Assembly (NCBI GenBank): GCA_022561215.1
Contig: JADFRQ010000003.1
Span: 1-64,000 of the forward strand
DNA length: 64,000 bases
Direction of reading: 5' to 3'
Source: Chloroflexota bacterium
Lineage (GTDB): Bacteria > Chloroflexota > Anaerolineae > Anaerolineales > E44-bin32
The notes under the pieces are model-generated. The model ran no database searches, was not told the origin of the DNA, and worked only from the letters and a program-made list of their open reading frames with translations. Shown one piece after another: positions 44,761-52,715 of this stretch. The position numbers were made by a program, and so were the translations under genes. Numbering within the stretch: position 1 is the stretch's first letter; each line of letters begins with the position of its first letter.

Positions 44761-46263
44761 TTAGTCCAACAGATCTTCGATTCGGATCAACGGCATGTCG
44801 CCGCTTGAGCGCACAGTCGTTTTTATAAGGCCTGGCGAGGGGACAAAACCCCCATTTGGATTATGAATAACTCCAGGGAGATCGCCGTTAATAATTCCGG
44901 CTGTTGGTGAATGGCCTCGGATTTGCTGGGCTGCTCCACCTGTCTCACAACTGCCACTGCATCCCGAGCAACCACCGCCACCCTGATTGGCGACACGGCC
45001 CCCATCGCGCGCCTCTCGTTCAATCCGGCACCCCCCTCCACAAAGAGCAAGATCGGGACAGTGATGATATTTTTCTGGGAGACCTGCCCAAAGAGGGTCG
45101 TCTTCACGATCGCGGAAAGAGCGGAAGAGCTCCCCCATCCAAATTTCTTCCCACGGATCATGGAGGATGTTTCCCGCTGAAACGTAGTAGGACTGGCAGG
45201 GCAAGATGTCACCGTTGGGTTCGATACACATCGAGTATTCGCCGGCGTTGCAGCGCTTGGCACCCACTTCCAATTCAACTGGGGAGAGGCGGTAATATTC
45301 GGTTGGCGTATACCAAAGAAAACGCATGCCCAATTTTTCGGCATGCTCGCGCACGCGCACAAGCAATGGTGGCATTTCATTTTCAGCGATCGCCGATGGA
45401 TGGGCAAACCCGCCTCCGGAGTAAATCATGCCGTTCATAGCAAATGTTTGAATTCCAAGATCGAAAAGGAAATCGATGATCTCTTCCGCGTGATCCATAT
45501 TGTTGCGCATGAGGGTCGTATTGGTTATCGCGTGCACGCCACTCGCTACGGCGTTTTCAATCCCGCGCACGGTCTGATGGAATGATGTTGCGCCCATCAT
45601 CGCGTTGTGGATTTCCGGGTAATTTGATGCCAGGGTAATTTGGATATGATCCAGGCCACTCTGGGCGATCTTCTCCATGAAGGGCTGATGCGCGATGTGG
45701 CGCCCATTTGTATTCAACCCCACGGTCATCCCCAGATCATCTGCATAGCGAATGATGTCCAGGAGATCGGGATGCAGCGTGGCTTCGCCACCCGTGAGAA
45801 TTACCTGCGGGATTCCTAGCAGAGCAACCTTATCCAATACCAATTTCCACTGATCAAACGGAAGCGAGGGCATGGCCAGTCGATCGGTCTCGTTATAGCA
45901 ATGTGGACATTGATTGTTGCAGCCATAGGTTAGTGCGATATCGACTTTAAAAGGAGCATTCACCTTCAAGCTAAAAAGCGGCGATACATCGAGAGAAGCC
46001 GTGAGCGCACAAGTGCGACAATCGATCTGTGGATCTTTGATTTGCTCGATCATGGTATAGATTTTCGAAATGTCGCCTTCGATGTTCTCTGCTTCTGCCG
46101 TACTGAATTTTGCCAGGAGTTTTGTGCGCGCTCGTGCTTGCGGCATTTCATCGAGCGCCATTTTGGCGATGAGGGCAGCATTAGTTGAGAGGTGAATTAC
46201 GTCCGTGACATCTACAAAAAGGACCCCGGCGCCCCCTGGTTCTATTCTTAAATGAATGCGCAT
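44761..46263 (-). CDS. PqqD-radical SAM/SPASM enzyme with Gly-Cys-rich tail
   Basis: A 500-aa enzyme from ATG 46263. N-terminal PqqD-like segment (IEPGGAGVLFVDVTDVIHLS), a Cys pair CRTC near residue 82, then the radical SAM core FKVDIALTYGCNNQCPHCYN with Cys115/119/122 and QVILTGGEATLHPDL. A SPASM-like auxiliary-cluster region follows: AKRCNAGEYSMCIEPNGDIL, CQSYY, HHCPDLALCGGGCR. The final 100 residues are unusual: NQGGGGCSGCSGSCETGG, then a Pro/Gly-rich stretch. The gene was likely longer: upstream in the same frame QPLEGPHTYRIQYPDGSRM follows a TAG at 46318, preceded by another 41 codons to 46443. Role: peptide or protein modification, substrate unknown. Confidence 0.88.
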   Translation of the reverse strand: MRIHLRIEPGGAGVLFVDVTDVIHLSTNAALIAKMALDEMPQARARTKLLAKFSTAEAENIEGDISKIYTMIEQIKDPQIDCRTCALTASLDVSPLFSLKVNAPFKVDIALTYGCNNQCPHCYNETDRLAMPSLPFDQWKLVLDKVALLGIPQVILTGGEATLHPDLLDIIRYADDLGMTVGLNTNGRHIAHQPFMEKIAQSGLDHIQITLASNYPEIHNAMMGATSFHQTVRGIENAVASGVHAITNTTLMRNNMDHAEEIIDFLFDLGIQTFAMNGMIYSGGGFAHPSAIAENEMPPLLVRVREHAEKLGMRFLWYTPTEYYRLSPVELEVGAKRCNAGEYSMCIEPNGDILPCQSYYVSAGNILHDPWEEIWMGELFRSFRDREDDPLWAGLPEKYHHCPDLALCGGGCRIEREARDGGRVANQGGGGCSGCSGSCETGGAAQQIRGHSPTAGIINGDLPGVIHNPNGGFVPSPGLIKTTVRSSGDMPLIRIEDLLD

Positions 46264-46317
46264 CCTGCTTCCGTCAGGATATTGAATCCGATAGGTATGC
46301 GGGCCCTCGAGCGGTTG

Positions 46318-46443
46318 CTATAAAGGATGAAACAAATCTACGAATCCATTGAGATCATCGCGCAATCCCGTAGACAAGCGCGCGGCCAAGGAGGATGACG
46401 TTTCATTGGTCTGTAGCTGGGTGTGACGATGATGGACTGCCAT
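46318..46443 (-). other. 41-codon frame upstream of the radical SAM gene, split by a stop
   Basis: ATG 46443 codes MAVHHRHTQLQ, then NETSSSLAARLSTGLRDDLN and GFVDLFHPL, and stops at TAG 46318-46320. The frame is the same as the following radical SAM gene and continues into it after the TAG. Alignment with the homologue at 42432 (SSEPLPPGMHHF versus the region around QPLEGPHTY) indicates it is the severed N-terminus of that enzyme, not a free peptide gene. Confidence 0.55.
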
Positions 46444-46608
46444 AGTATTGTCCCCGTATAGATGCCTTGATCTGCGTAGCAAGCGTTGAATTGCAGAAAC
46501 ACAAGAAATGTAATTCAAGTCTACCTTCCCATAATTAGCGAATGAACAATGGTCAATATTTCTAAGGATGATAAATAGGTCCGTCTGTCCGGCAGCGCGG
46601 AACACTGC

Positions 46609-47427
46609 TCAGGTGGTCAGGAGGATCGTGTTTGCAGAGGGATCATCGATCCGTATTCCCGAATGGGTTTCTTCGTGAGGAAGATCGGCTTGCTTAATTC
46701 GATCTCGTATTTGAATGTACGCAGTTTCATCCTCGAGCTTGAGTACAAAATAACGCAGCCCAATGCAATCTGCAGGTGGTGGCGGGGCACCAACACCAAC
46801 CCATGTATTGATACCCAGATGATGATGGTATCCATCCGTCGAAAGAAACGAGGCGCTTTTCCCAAAACGCAGCATAAGATTAAAACCGATCACATCTTGA
46901 TAAAATGTCTCTGATTCTGATATTTGCGCCACGTGCAAATGAACGTGACCTATGATTGTCTTTGAGGCAAGGCCATTCCAATTATCGCCATCTGCTTCAG
47001 CTAAGAGATCCTTGACGTCTAATGGATCGGTTGCCATTTGAATTTGGCCATTCACGAACGGCCATTCATGGCGCGGCCTGTCGCGGTAGATCTCAATCCC
47101 ATTGCCATCAGGATCGGCCAGGTAGATGGCTTCGCTCACGAGATGATCGGCAAATCCTCCGATGGGAATTTTCATTTCAATGAGATGTTGCAAAGAATGC
47201 GCCAGATGTGCGCGCGAGGGGACGAGCACTGCGAAATGGTAGAGACCCGTGGTTCCCAGGCTGCGCTGTGCCCTTTTATTTTCTAAGAGCACGAGCAAAT
47301 CATTCTCACCGGCGCCCAAGGCTGCCGTTGATTCTGTCTGGTGGTGGACTCTAAAACCAAGTCCATGTTTATAAAAGATCAAGGATTGCTCAAGGTCATT
47401 AATCGTGAGATAAACCGCATCGATCAT
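46609..47427 (-). CDS. VOC-family dioxygenase (CatE/2,3-dihydroxybiphenyl-like), two domains
   Basis: Vicinal oxygen chelate protein of 272 aa starting at ATG 47427 after GGGAGG. First domain: DAVYLTINDLEQSLIFYKHG then GLYHFAVLVPSRAHLAHSLQ and YLADPDGNGIEIYRDRPRHE. Second domain: IIGHVHLHVAQISESETFYQ, FLSTDGYHHHLGINTWVGVG and the ending LLTT. His in GHVHLHV and YHHHLG and a downstream Glu or Asp are candidate metal ligands. The arrangement matches CatE-type catechol 2,3-dioxygenases and glyoxalase-like proteins. It follows two ABC transporter genes by 19 bases, so it may act on an exported or modified compound. Reaction unknown. Confidence 0.85.
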   Translation of the reverse strand: MIDAVYLTINDLEQSLIFYKHGLGFRVHHQTESTAALGAGENDLLVLLENKRAQRSLGTTGLYHFAVLVPSRAHLAHSLQHLIEMKIPIGGFADHLVSEAIYLADPDGNGIEIYRDRPRHEWPFVNGQIQMATDPLDVKDLLAEADGDNWNGLASKTIIGHVHLHVAQISESETFYQDVIGFNLMLRFGKSASFLSTDGYHHHLGINTWVGVGAPPPPADCIGLRYFVLKLEDETAYIQIRDRIKQADLPHEETHSGIRIDDPSANTILLTT

Positions 47428-47446
47428 TTTGCCTCCCGCACGCTGT

Positions 47447-49252
47447 TCAAGCGCCCATTTCTTCAATGTATTCGAGCGATTGATGGCGGAAATAAGTGTT
47501 GTAGAGATCGGCGTAATGCCCGCCCTGAGCCATTAATGAGGCATGGGTTCCCTCCGCAAGGATGCGGCCGTGATCCAGCACAATGATACGATCGGCATTC
47601 TGAACGGTCCATAATCGATGGGCGATAATCACCGAAGTTCGATCACGCATCACGGAACGCAACCCTTCCTGAATTTGCGCCTCCGTAAACGGATCAACAC
47701 TCGCCGTGGCTTCATCCAGGATAAGAATAGAAGCGTCTTTCAACAATACACGTGCCAGGGCAATCAGCTGTCGCTGTCCCATCGACAAGTTGGACCCGCG
47801 TTCATTGACTCTCGTCTGCAGACCTTGTGGCAACGCCATCAACCATTCGCCGTTGCTGATATGTTCTGCGGCCTGATAAACCTCATCGTCGCTGGCCCCA
47901 GGTCGCGCGTTACGGATATTTTCAGCGACGGTGCCAGAAAACAAGAAGGGTTCCTGTGGAACCAGCCCCAGGTGCCTGCGGTATTGGGCCAGGTTCAAAT
48001 TGCGGATATCCTGTTGGTCAATTCGTATTTCCCCGCTTTGAAATTCGAAAAATCGGGCAATGAGATTAACGATGCTGCTTTTCCCTGCGCCGGTATGGCC
48101 AACCAGCGCCAGTGTCTCGCCCGGTTTTATCAAGAGCGAAAAGTTGGAGAGCACCTGCTCTTTGTCTGTATAGCTGAAATTCACCTGCCGAAATTCGATC
48201 TCGCCACGCACTTCCTCAAAAATGAGATTCCCACGTTGAACTACCTTTGGCGCCAAATCAATCAAGGCAAATACGCGTTCTGCCGCCGCTAATCCATCTT
48301 GAAACTGGCTCCAGAAAGAGGCGATGCTCATCATGGGGAACCAAAAAAAGGCGACGGCTTGCATAAAGAGATACCACTCTCCAGGTGAGATATCCCCCAA
48401 ACTCACCCTTTGTCCCCCAATGAATACCAATACAGCCGTCCCAATCCCAGACGATAAACCCATGATAGGAAATATGGTGACCAAGGTCAGACCGCGGCGC
48501 AATCCGACTTGATAAGCCTGTCGATTGATATGAGCAAAAGTCTCGTAAATTGCGCGCTCTTTGCGAAAACTCTTGGCAATCATAATCCCACTTATCGATT
48601 CCTGAATTTGTGCATTTATTTTGGCGGTCACTCTTCGGGCACGCTGGGTGACCCTTCTGGCAACTCTTCTGAAACTCAGAGCGAACATCATGGCGATAGG
48701 CACCATTAAGTAAAGCAACCCCGTGAGCAATGGGCTTATCGTGAGCAGCCAAACTGTCATGACCAAGGTTATCAATACCTGACTAAGTAAGTTGACAACC
48801 AGGCTCACCACATTCGAAAAATCCTGCGTATCCGAGGTCAGTCGGCTCACGATCTTACCCGAGGGATGCTCCTGGAAGAACGACATGTCATGTTCGATGG
48901 TCGCTTGGAATACGTCCGCACGCAGTTGCAAAACAACATCGCCAATAATCCGCGATGAGACCCACTGCTGAATGAAATTGGCCGTCCATGCCAGGCTGCC
49001 AAAAAACAAGACTGCCCCACAAGCCAAGGCCATCGCCCGAATGGATGGGTCAACAGCCACAATGTCAATTGCCCTGGCGATGGCAATTGGAACTGCGCTT
49101 CCAGCGAGCGAGTTAAGCGCCAAAACAAAGACAACCAGCGCTATTTTTTTACGATGCTCAAGAAAATAGACCGCAATGCGGGCGAGCAGATCGCGATCGC
49201 GATATTCTCGATCATATGATTCAGTTCCCAAACCGTCGAGAACAAATCCCAT
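47447..49252 (-). CDS. ABC transporter, half-size exporter (TMD-NBD), gene 2 of pair
   Basis: A 601-aa half exporter with six helices followed by an ATPase. Motifs: Walker A LVGHTGAGKSSIVNL, signature NLSMGQRQLIALARVL (S-M-G-Q instead of the usual S-G-G-Q), Walker B SILILDEATASVDP and H-loop IIAHRLWTV. It belongs to the heterodimeric BmrCD/LmrCD-like multidrug or peptide exporters. ATG 49252 overlaps nothing but stands only 6 bases after the preceding gene's stop at 49259, giving a coupled pair. The partner carries a canonical signature. Membrane helices contain FRKERAIYETFAHINRQAYQ in the usual coupling loop. Substrate unknown, possibly a lipid, drug or modified peptide. Confidence 0.94.
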   Translation of the reverse strand: MGFVLDGLGTESYDREYRDRDLLARIAVYFLEHRKKIALVVFVLALNSLAGSAVPIAIARAIDIVAVDPSIRAMALACGAVLFFGSLAWTANFIQQWVSSRIIGDVVLQLRADVFQATIEHDMSFFQEHPSGKIVSRLTSDTQDFSNVVSLVVNLLSQVLITLVMTVWLLTISPLLTGLLYLMVPIAMMFALSFRRVARRVTQRARRVTAKINAQIQESISGIMIAKSFRKERAIYETFAHINRQAYQVGLRRGLTLVTIFPIMGLSSGIGTAVLVFIGGQRVSLGDISPGEWYLFMQAVAFFWFPMMSIASFWSQFQDGLAAAERVFALIDLAPKVVQRGNLIFEEVRGEIEFRQVNFSYTDKEQVLSNFSLLIKPGETLALVGHTGAGKSSIVNLIARFFEFQSGEIRIDQQDIRNLNLAQYRRHLGLVPQEPFLFSGTVAENIRNARPGASDDEVYQAAEHISNGEWLMALPQGLQTRVNERGSNLSMGQRQLIALARVLLKDASILILDEATASVDPFTEAQIQEGLRSVMRDRTSVIIAHRLWTVQNADRIIVLDHGRILAEGTHASLMAQGGHYADLYNTYFRHQSLEYIEEMGA

Positions 49253-49258
49253 TGACGC

Positions 49259-51070
49259 TTAATCTCCCGTGTTAGTTGCTTGCGTTTTGTTTGGCGGGTC
49301 AGATTTTTCGTAGCCTGCAAATACTCGGGCATATTCTGGGCTGCGCTCGATTAATTGCTCATGGCTGCCCTGGTCAACGATCTCGCCATCGCGCAGGACA
49401 AGAATGCGATCGGCCCATCGGATTTGGCTCAATCGATGCGTGATCAGGAATGTCGTGCGGCCACTGCTAATACGTTTCATCGCGCGCTGAATTCGATCTT
49501 CTGTGGCACTGTCGATGGCGCTCGTGCTATCGTCGAGGATCAAAATTTTTGGGTCTGTGAGAAAAGCACGCGCAATCGCAATACGCTGTTTCTGGCCTCC
49601 AGAGAGCGTGACCCCGCGCTCGCCAATTTCGGTGTTGTATCCCTCTTTGAATGAGCGGATGAATTCATCTGCTTGCGCTTCTCGGGCCGCCGCCCGAATC
49701 TTCTCCTCGCTTGCTCCTTCTTTTCCGAAGGCAATGTTTTCAGCAATGGTGGCAGAAAAAAGAAAAATGTCTTGCTCAATAATTGAGATCTGCGAACGCA
49801 AGGATTGCATGCTCCAATCGCGAACGTCTTCACCATCCACTTTCACAACACCCGATTTTGCATCGTAAATTCGATTGATGAGCCGTGTCAGGCTGGTTTT
49901 CCCCGAGCCCGTCTGCCCAACGATCGCGATCGTCTCACCGGGCCTCGCTCTGAAACTAATATTCTTCAGCACGAGCTTGCCGTTATAACCAAAGCTGACA
50001 TTCTCGAAATGAACTTCACCGTGTATAGGCTGCGCAATTCCCTCCAGGTTTTCATCCAATTCCGTCTCAGCGTTAATAAGAAATAACATTCGGCGCGCCC
50101 CTGCGAGCCCGAGCTGCACCAAGTCAAATGAAAATAGCGAGATAAAAGTTGGGAATCGCAATCCGCCCATAAGCCCCATAAATCCCACCACTTCTCCTAA
50201 CGTGATCCTTCCTGCGTTCCAAATGAGCAAGGCATGGAAAAACCCAATTGCCCAAAATAAGTTAAATACCAGCATGGGCCAATAACGTGCTTGAATTTCC
50301 CCATGGCGCACGAAAAGATCGCGGTACTTGCGCGCGCTGTGGATGAACTTGTCTTTTTCGTAGCCCTCCATGACGTTCGCCTTGACCACTTCAATGCCGG
50401 CGATAGCCTCGGCCAAGCCGGCATTCATGACACCAAATTGATCGCGCATGGCAATGCTAATGGGGCTGAGCCGCTTGTTGTAATCCGCGAGGGTGATGCC
50501 GAGGAAAAATGTAAAAATCAGGGGCGTGAGCAGCAACTCTGTCTCGAGCGTGTTAATAAGGATGATGGGCACGATAAGGTTTAGCAGCGAATCGGTGATC
50601 AGCATCAACCCTGGACTAAACATCAAATTGAGCGCGCTCACATCATTCGTCGCCCGCGCCATAATGTCCCCTATACGTTGTCGGCCGTGGAACGTTTGAC
50701 TCTTACCCAGCAAGCTGACATAAAGTTCATGGCGTGCATCGCGTTCGACCCTTTGCGCAAGAAATTCGCCGGCGTAATTGCGAAAGAGGCCGCTAATTCC
50801 CTGTACGCTTGCCGCACCAAAAACGATGAGCGCTGCAGGTAAAAGATCACTTGTTGTCCAATTCAACCTCGTAATCAGGTCGAACGCCCTTCCGATAAAA
50901 ATCTGGACGTAACTAAATGCAAAGTTGTTTGCCAGGGCGGCGATGATCATCAGGATTAAGAAAATTGGGTGACGCAGCACATGGGAAATGATCCAGCGCA
51001 CGGGGGAAGTTCGATTGTAGGCATGTTCATTTTCGAGGGAGAATTCTCGAACGGCCAACTTTGCCTCCAT
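49259..51070 (-). CDS. ABC transporter, half-size exporter (TMD-NBD), gene 1 of pair
   Basis: A 603-aa half exporter, partner of the gene at 47447. I choose ATG 51070 (MEAKLAVREFSLENEH); the frame is open to 51199, and no strong ribosome site marks either. Motifs: Walker A IVGQTGSGKTSLTRL, signature GERGVTLSGGQKQRIAIARA, Walker B KILILDDSTSAIDS (Asp in place of the catalytic Glu) and H-loop LITHRLSQI. In heterodimeric exporters one site is degenerate in just this way, here Walker B Glu to Asp in this subunit with S-M-G-Q in the other. Six membrane helices include ILMIIAALANNFAFSYVQIF. Confidence 0.94.
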   Translation of the reverse strand: MEAKLAVREFSLENEHAYNRTSPVRWIISHVLRHPIFLILMIIAALANNFAFSYVQIFIGRAFDLITRLNWTTSDLLPAALIVFGAASVQGISGLFRNYAGEFLAQRVERDARHELYVSLLGKSQTFHGRQRIGDIMARATNDVSALNLMFSPGLMLITDSLLNLIVPIILINTLETELLLTPLIFTFFLGITLADYNKRLSPISIAMRDQFGVMNAGLAEAIAGIEVVKANVMEGYEKDKFIHSARKYRDLFVRHGEIQARYWPMLVFNLFWAIGFFHALLIWNAGRITLGEVVGFMGLMGGLRFPTFISLFSFDLVQLGLAGARRMLFLINAETELDENLEGIAQPIHGEVHFENVSFGYNGKLVLKNISFRARPGETIAIVGQTGSGKTSLTRLINRIYDAKSGVVKVDGEDVRDWSMQSLRSQISIIEQDIFLFSATIAENIAFGKEGASEEKIRAAAREAQADEFIRSFKEGYNTEIGERGVTLSGGQKQRIAIARAFLTDPKILILDDSTSAIDSATEDRIQRAMKRISSGRTTFLITHRLSQIRWADRILVLRDGEIVDQGSHEQLIERSPEYARVFAGYEKSDPPNKTQATNTGD

Positions 51071-51268
51071 ATTTCTTGGACGGGCAATTATACCTGTCAC
51101 TCCAAAGATAAGATCCTCCACAGCAAGGGGGCGACTGCGGAACAATGATACTCGGTGGAACGCTTTGTCAGTCGACCGAAGAAACAAAAAACAACCCATG
51201 TCCGCAACAAGCTACACGGGTACCTTTGGCATTTTCCCATAGTCGGCAAAGGGTTGCCTATAGGTTGA

Positions 51269-51835
51269 TTAAGCTTGGGTTGTGGGTCCTTGCTTGAGTT
51301 CGCGTAGCATATTGCAGAATAAGGCACCTTGTTCAATGGCATCATCCAGGGCAACGTGCGTATGCGGTAGTGCTTCAAACCATGCATCGGGCATATTTCC
51401 TTTGTGAGCTTCCAGGAATTCAATACCCAGGATTGCCATGGCAAGTGTTTTCATGTCGAGCGCCGAATGCCCAAAAGGGCTGTGGCCTGCAAATTGGATG
51501 AGGTACCAATAGATAAACATAAAGTCATATGCTGCTGGATAGGCAACAAACACGGGTTTCCCGGGAAGTTTGTTAAGCCAGTCAACATACTCCGGCATGG
51601 CTTCTTCGGCCGGGCGAAGATTTTGCCGGTTTGCTGCCCAGGCCTCAGGGTGCGCATCCCACCAGCGCATCACTGCGGGATCACTTGAAGCGTTGGGCAG
51701 CGTCTCAAGATTGGCTTGAAAAGTATCCAGCAGGATATTGTCTGCCCCATAGGCCGCAGAGGCGAAACTGAGCATTGAATACTCACCGGGGATGGGACCA
51801 TCGGCCTCAATATCGGTGCTCACATAAATTTCCAT
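51269..51835 (-). CDS. DEDDh 3-prime-5-prime exonuclease-like protein
   Basis: RNase-H-like nuclease of 188 aa, ATG 51835. Catalytic acids appear in [20 protein letters not shown] (D-x-E), in [20 protein letters not shown] (usual N/H-x-x-F-D-x replaced by AAYDF) and in [20 protein letters not shown], the H-x(4)-D motif typical of the DEDDh group. The family includes oligoribonuclease and PolC/DnaQ epsilon types. Small solitary exonucleases of this sort trim RNA or DNA ends. Intact; no operon partner apparent. Confidence 0.85.
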   Translation of the reverse strand: MEIYVSTDIEADGPIPGEYSMLSFASAAYGADNILLDTFQANLETLPNASSDPAVMRWWDAHPEAWAANRQNLRPAEEAMPEYVDWLNKLPGKPVFVAYPAAYDFMFIYWYLIQFAGHSPFGHSALDMKTLAMAILGIEFLEAHKGNMPDAWFEALPHTHVALDDAIEQGALFCNMLRELKQGPTTQA

Positions 51836-51953
51836 TGCATTTTCATCCTTGATTTACTACCGGATCATGAGCATAAGCCATGCCGCAAAATATAGCGGGT
51901 GCGCGTTACCGAAGCGGCCATCTCGATCGAATTTTCAAGCGCGCCTGGCTGTA

Positions 51954-52703
51954 TTACCCTCCCACGGATGGAACTTCCCGGGACACATAACATCCCACAC
52001 GTGAAGGATGATCAAGCACACTGAACGCTCCGTCTATCCCTCGCAGGGTCCATAGGACGAATAAATCACCAGCCGCCGCCAATATAAAGAAGAGACCGAA
52101 ACTCGCCAACCATCCATTCCCACTAACCAAAGCATACGTATACGGTAGGAAGCCCAGAATAAGGGCAGGGAGAAAGGTGCCTGTGCGATAAACCGAAGCC
52201 GGTGTTGGAATCCTTAAGTGCGCGTAGGGCGATAGTGTGCGGATATAAAATCCGAATTTAATGTCTTTTAGCGCATGATGGCCAGCGAGCAGCCAACCGA
52301 ATGCATGCAGCAGTTCATGCAGGGGTATACCGATGACGATCGCAGGAATAAAGCTGCGCAACTCCGTGAAATTCTGAAACCCTGACCTCAAGTTATCCCC
52401 ATCCCATAACCATGCGTAAGCGATGGAGAGCAAGATCACAAGCGGCAAAGTCATCAGCAGCATGCTTCCCGATGCTCTTGCGATATCTCTCGAAAGATCC
52501 ACCCATTGATCGGCATCGAACGCAAGCTCATTCACTGGATCAATACCAAAAGCAGCAACGTCAAATCTTGGGGCGTCATCAATTGCAATAGTACTTTGGC
52601 AAATTACGCGGGGCAAGTGCACGACAGGTGAGCGAAGATTTCGAGAACTTGGCAATGAGGAGCTTCTAGATGTGAGCTCCACAAAGATCGGCGATTGAGT
52701 CAA
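51954..52703 (-). CDS. DUF3267 putative membrane zinc metalloprotease
   Basis: Membrane protein of up to 249 aa. A zinc-binding HELLH sits inside a helix, IPAIVIGIPLHELLHAFGWL, followed by GHHALKDIKFGFYIRTLSPY and helix segments ending LFFILAAAGDLFVLWTLRG. This combination marks DUF3267, membrane zincins of unknown substrate. The first 80 residues are soluble, basic and Ser-rich (VELTSRSSSLPSSRNLRSPV), so the true start may lie further in. It is 12 bases downstream of the Asp-box surface protein gene, suggesting a shared transcript. Confidence 0.75.
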   Translation of the reverse strand: MTQSPIFVELTSRSSSLPSSRNLRSPVVHLPRVICQSTIAIDDAPRFDVAAFGIDPVNELAFDADQWVDLSRDIARASGSMLLMTLPLVILLSIAYAWLWDGDNLRSGFQNFTELRSFIPAIVIGIPLHELLHAFGWLLAGHHALKDIKFGFYIRTLSPYAHLRIPTPASVYRTGTFLPALILGFLPYTYALVSGNGWLASFGLFFILAAAGDLFVLWTLRGIDGAFSVLDHPSRVGCYVSREVPSVGG

Positions 52704-52715
52704 GTGAAAAATTGG

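Noticed and set aside
46318-46443. 41-aa frame upstream of the radical SAM gene as a RiPP precursor
   Set aside because: It is in the same frame as the enzyme and continues into it after a TAG; alignment with the homologue at 42432 shows it to be the enzyme's own N-terminus.
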